A stretch of 64,000 nt of DNA from Streptomyces venezuelae (GTDB lineage: Bacteria; Actinomycetota; Actinomycetes; Streptomycetales; Streptomycetaceae). The translations under genes were made by a program, and so were the position numbers. The DNA lies in contig NZ_CP029193.1 in the NCBI RefSeq assembly GCF_008642355.1, positions 3,930,001-3,994,000 on the forward strand, written 5' to 3'. Positions 62,961 to 64,000 of the stretch are shown here, piece after piece; positions within the stretch are counted from its first letter, which is position 1; the number at the start of each line of letters is the position of its first letter. The notes under the pieces are model-generated. The model saw nothing but the letters and a program-made list of their open reading frames with translations. It did no database searches and was not told the origin of the DNA.

Positions 62961-64000
62961 ATGGCAACAACCACACCAGCCGGTGTGCGGGGCAGCCATG
63001 CCAAGCACGGAGCTCACCACGGTCACAGCGGTGAGAACGCTCCGATGACGCACCGGCAGATCATGGAAGCGCTGTCCGGGCTGCTGCTCGGCATGTTCGT
63101 GGCGATCCTCTCGTCGACGATCGTCTCCAACGCCCTGCCCGAAATCATCGGCGACCTCGGCGGCGGCCAGTCCGCCTACACGTGGGTCGTCACCGCGTCG
63201 CTGCTCGCGATGACCGCGACGACGCCCCTGTGGGGCAAGCTGTCCGACCTCTTCAGCAAGAAGGCGCTCGTACAGATAGCCCTGATCATCTACGTCGGCG
63301 GTTCGGTCGTCGCCGGTCTCTCGCAGAGCGCAGGGATGCTGATCGCCTGCCGCGTTGTGCAGGGCATCGGCGTGGGCGGTCTCTCCGCCCTGGCGCAGAT
63401 CGTCATGGCCGCGATGATCTCCCCGCGCGAGCGCGGCCGGTACTCCGGCTACCTCGGTGCGACCTTCGCCGTCGCCACCGTCGGCGGTCCGCTGCTCGGC
63501 GGTGTCATCACCGACACCTCGTGGCTCGGCTGGCGCTGGTGCTTCTACGTCGGCGTGCCCTTCGCGATCATCGCGCTCATCGTGCTCCAGAAGACGCTGA
63601 AGCTTCCCGTCGTGAAGCGGGACGTCAAGGTCGACTGGGCCGGCGCCTTCTTCATCAGCGCCGCCGTCTGCCTGCTCCTCGTCTGGGTCACCTTCGCCGG
63701 TGACAAGTACGACTGGATGTCGTGGCAGACCGCCGCCATGGTCGGCGGCTCGGTGCTGCTCGGGCTGATCTTCGTCTTCGTCGAGTCCAAGGCCAGCGAG
63801 CCGATCATCCCGCTGCGGCTCTTCCGCAACCGCACCATCACGCTCGCCTCGCTCGCCTCGCTCTTCGTGGGTGTCGCGATGTTCGCGGGCACGGTGTTCT
63901 TCAGCCAGTACTTCCAGCTGGCCCGGGGCGAGTCCCCGACGATGTCCGGCGTCATGACCATCCCGATGATCGGTGGTCTGTTCGTCTCCTCCACCGTGTC
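62961..64000 (+). CDS. MFS drug exporter, DHA2 (EmrB/QacA) family, 3' end outside window
   Basis: The frame from ATG 62961 (AAGGAAG upstream) is open to the right edge, so the 3' end is missing. A His-rich N-terminal stretch (HAKHGAHHGHSG) precedes membrane helices. The motif LSSTIVSNALPEIIGDLGG in helix 1, motif A GKLSDLFSKKALVQIALIIY and motif C-like GGPLLGG in helix 5 are those of 14-helix proton-driven exporters. At least ten helices are visible. It is probably cotranscribed with marR. Confidence 0.9.
   Translation, partial: MATTTPAGVRGSHAKHGAHHGHSGENAPMTHRQIMEALSGLLLGMFVAILSSTIVSNALPEIIGDLGGGQSAYTWVVTASLLAMTATTPLWGKLSDLFSKKALVQIALIIYVGGSVVAGLSQSAGMLIACRVVQGIGVGGLSALAQIVMAAMISPRERGRYSGYLGATFAVATVGGPLLGGVITDTSWLGWRWCFYVGVPFAIIALIVLQKTLKLPVVKRDVKVDWAGAFFISAAVCLLLVWVTFAGDKYDWMSWQTAAMVGGSVLLGLIFVFVESKASEPIIPLRLFRNRTITLASLASLFVGVAMFAGTVFFSQYFQLARGESPTMSGVMTIPMIGGLFVSSTV

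Overview
The window is a piece of a Streptomyces chromosome core. GC is very high, third codon positions are almost all G or C, GTG starts are frequent, and the genes are characteristic: bldC, valine dehydrogenase, DUF3073, an Lsr2 paralogue (lsrL), a WhiB protein and the paired sigma factors sigF and sigN. From memory, the order hrpA-bldC-vdh-purM/purF-purLQS-lsrL-dnaX-upp-tadA-sigF-sigN follows the Streptomyces coelicolor core; this was not checked against a database.

Layout. 1-8.4 kb: hrpA (5' end cut off), tRNA-Asp, a small DUF6274-like protein, bldC, an unknown protein, vdh and a DUF3073 protein. 8.4-11.1 kb: purF-purM. 11.4-16.6 kb: a Tat-exported sulfatase, a META-domain lipoprotein, a mycothiol-dependent enzyme, a TetR regulator, and an ArsR-type regulator with an M23 peptidase. 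16.7-20 kb: purS-purQ-purL with four-base overlaps, divergent from lsrL. 20.8-25 kb: three tRNA-Gly genes around an ABC-2 exporter plus two-component operon. 25-34.3 kb: purC, a dimethylformamidase-like protein, a degenerate M48-like membrane protein, purD, dnaX and the SRP RNA. Seven purine biosynthesis genes therefore lie in the first 32 kb, all on the minus strand.

The most unusual part is 34.4-47.8 kb. It begins at tRNA-Ser(GGA), whose 3' end recurs (15 of 16 bases) at 47743-47758. Between the copies is a compact minus-strand non-contractile (siphovirus-like) phage tail module: tail terminator, tail tube, G/GT chaperone pair, a short tape measure, distal tail and baseplate proteins, a fibre-like protein, amidase endolysin and holin. 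No capsid, portal, terminase, protease, replication gene or integrase is visible. The G/GT junction has the full layout of a -1 programmed frameshift: GGGGGAA, a spacer of about 4 nt and a long hairpin. Upstream is a regulator operon led by a WhiB-like gene, with a near-consensus LexA (SOS) box overlapping its probable -10. Together this suggests a DNA-damage-inducible, F-type tailocin-like particle (or a prophage reduced to its tail), an inference that needs experimental confirmation.

47.8-64 kb returns to core genes: a rhomboid-like protein, ankyrin protein, acetyltransferase, an ABC-F ATPase behind a seven-codon leader ORF and hairpin, a HerA/DUF853 ATPase, a LytR_C protein, upp, tadA with its partner gene, tRNA-Ser(CGA), sigF, sigN, a lipoprotein, and a MarR regulator with a truncated MFS exporter at the right edge.
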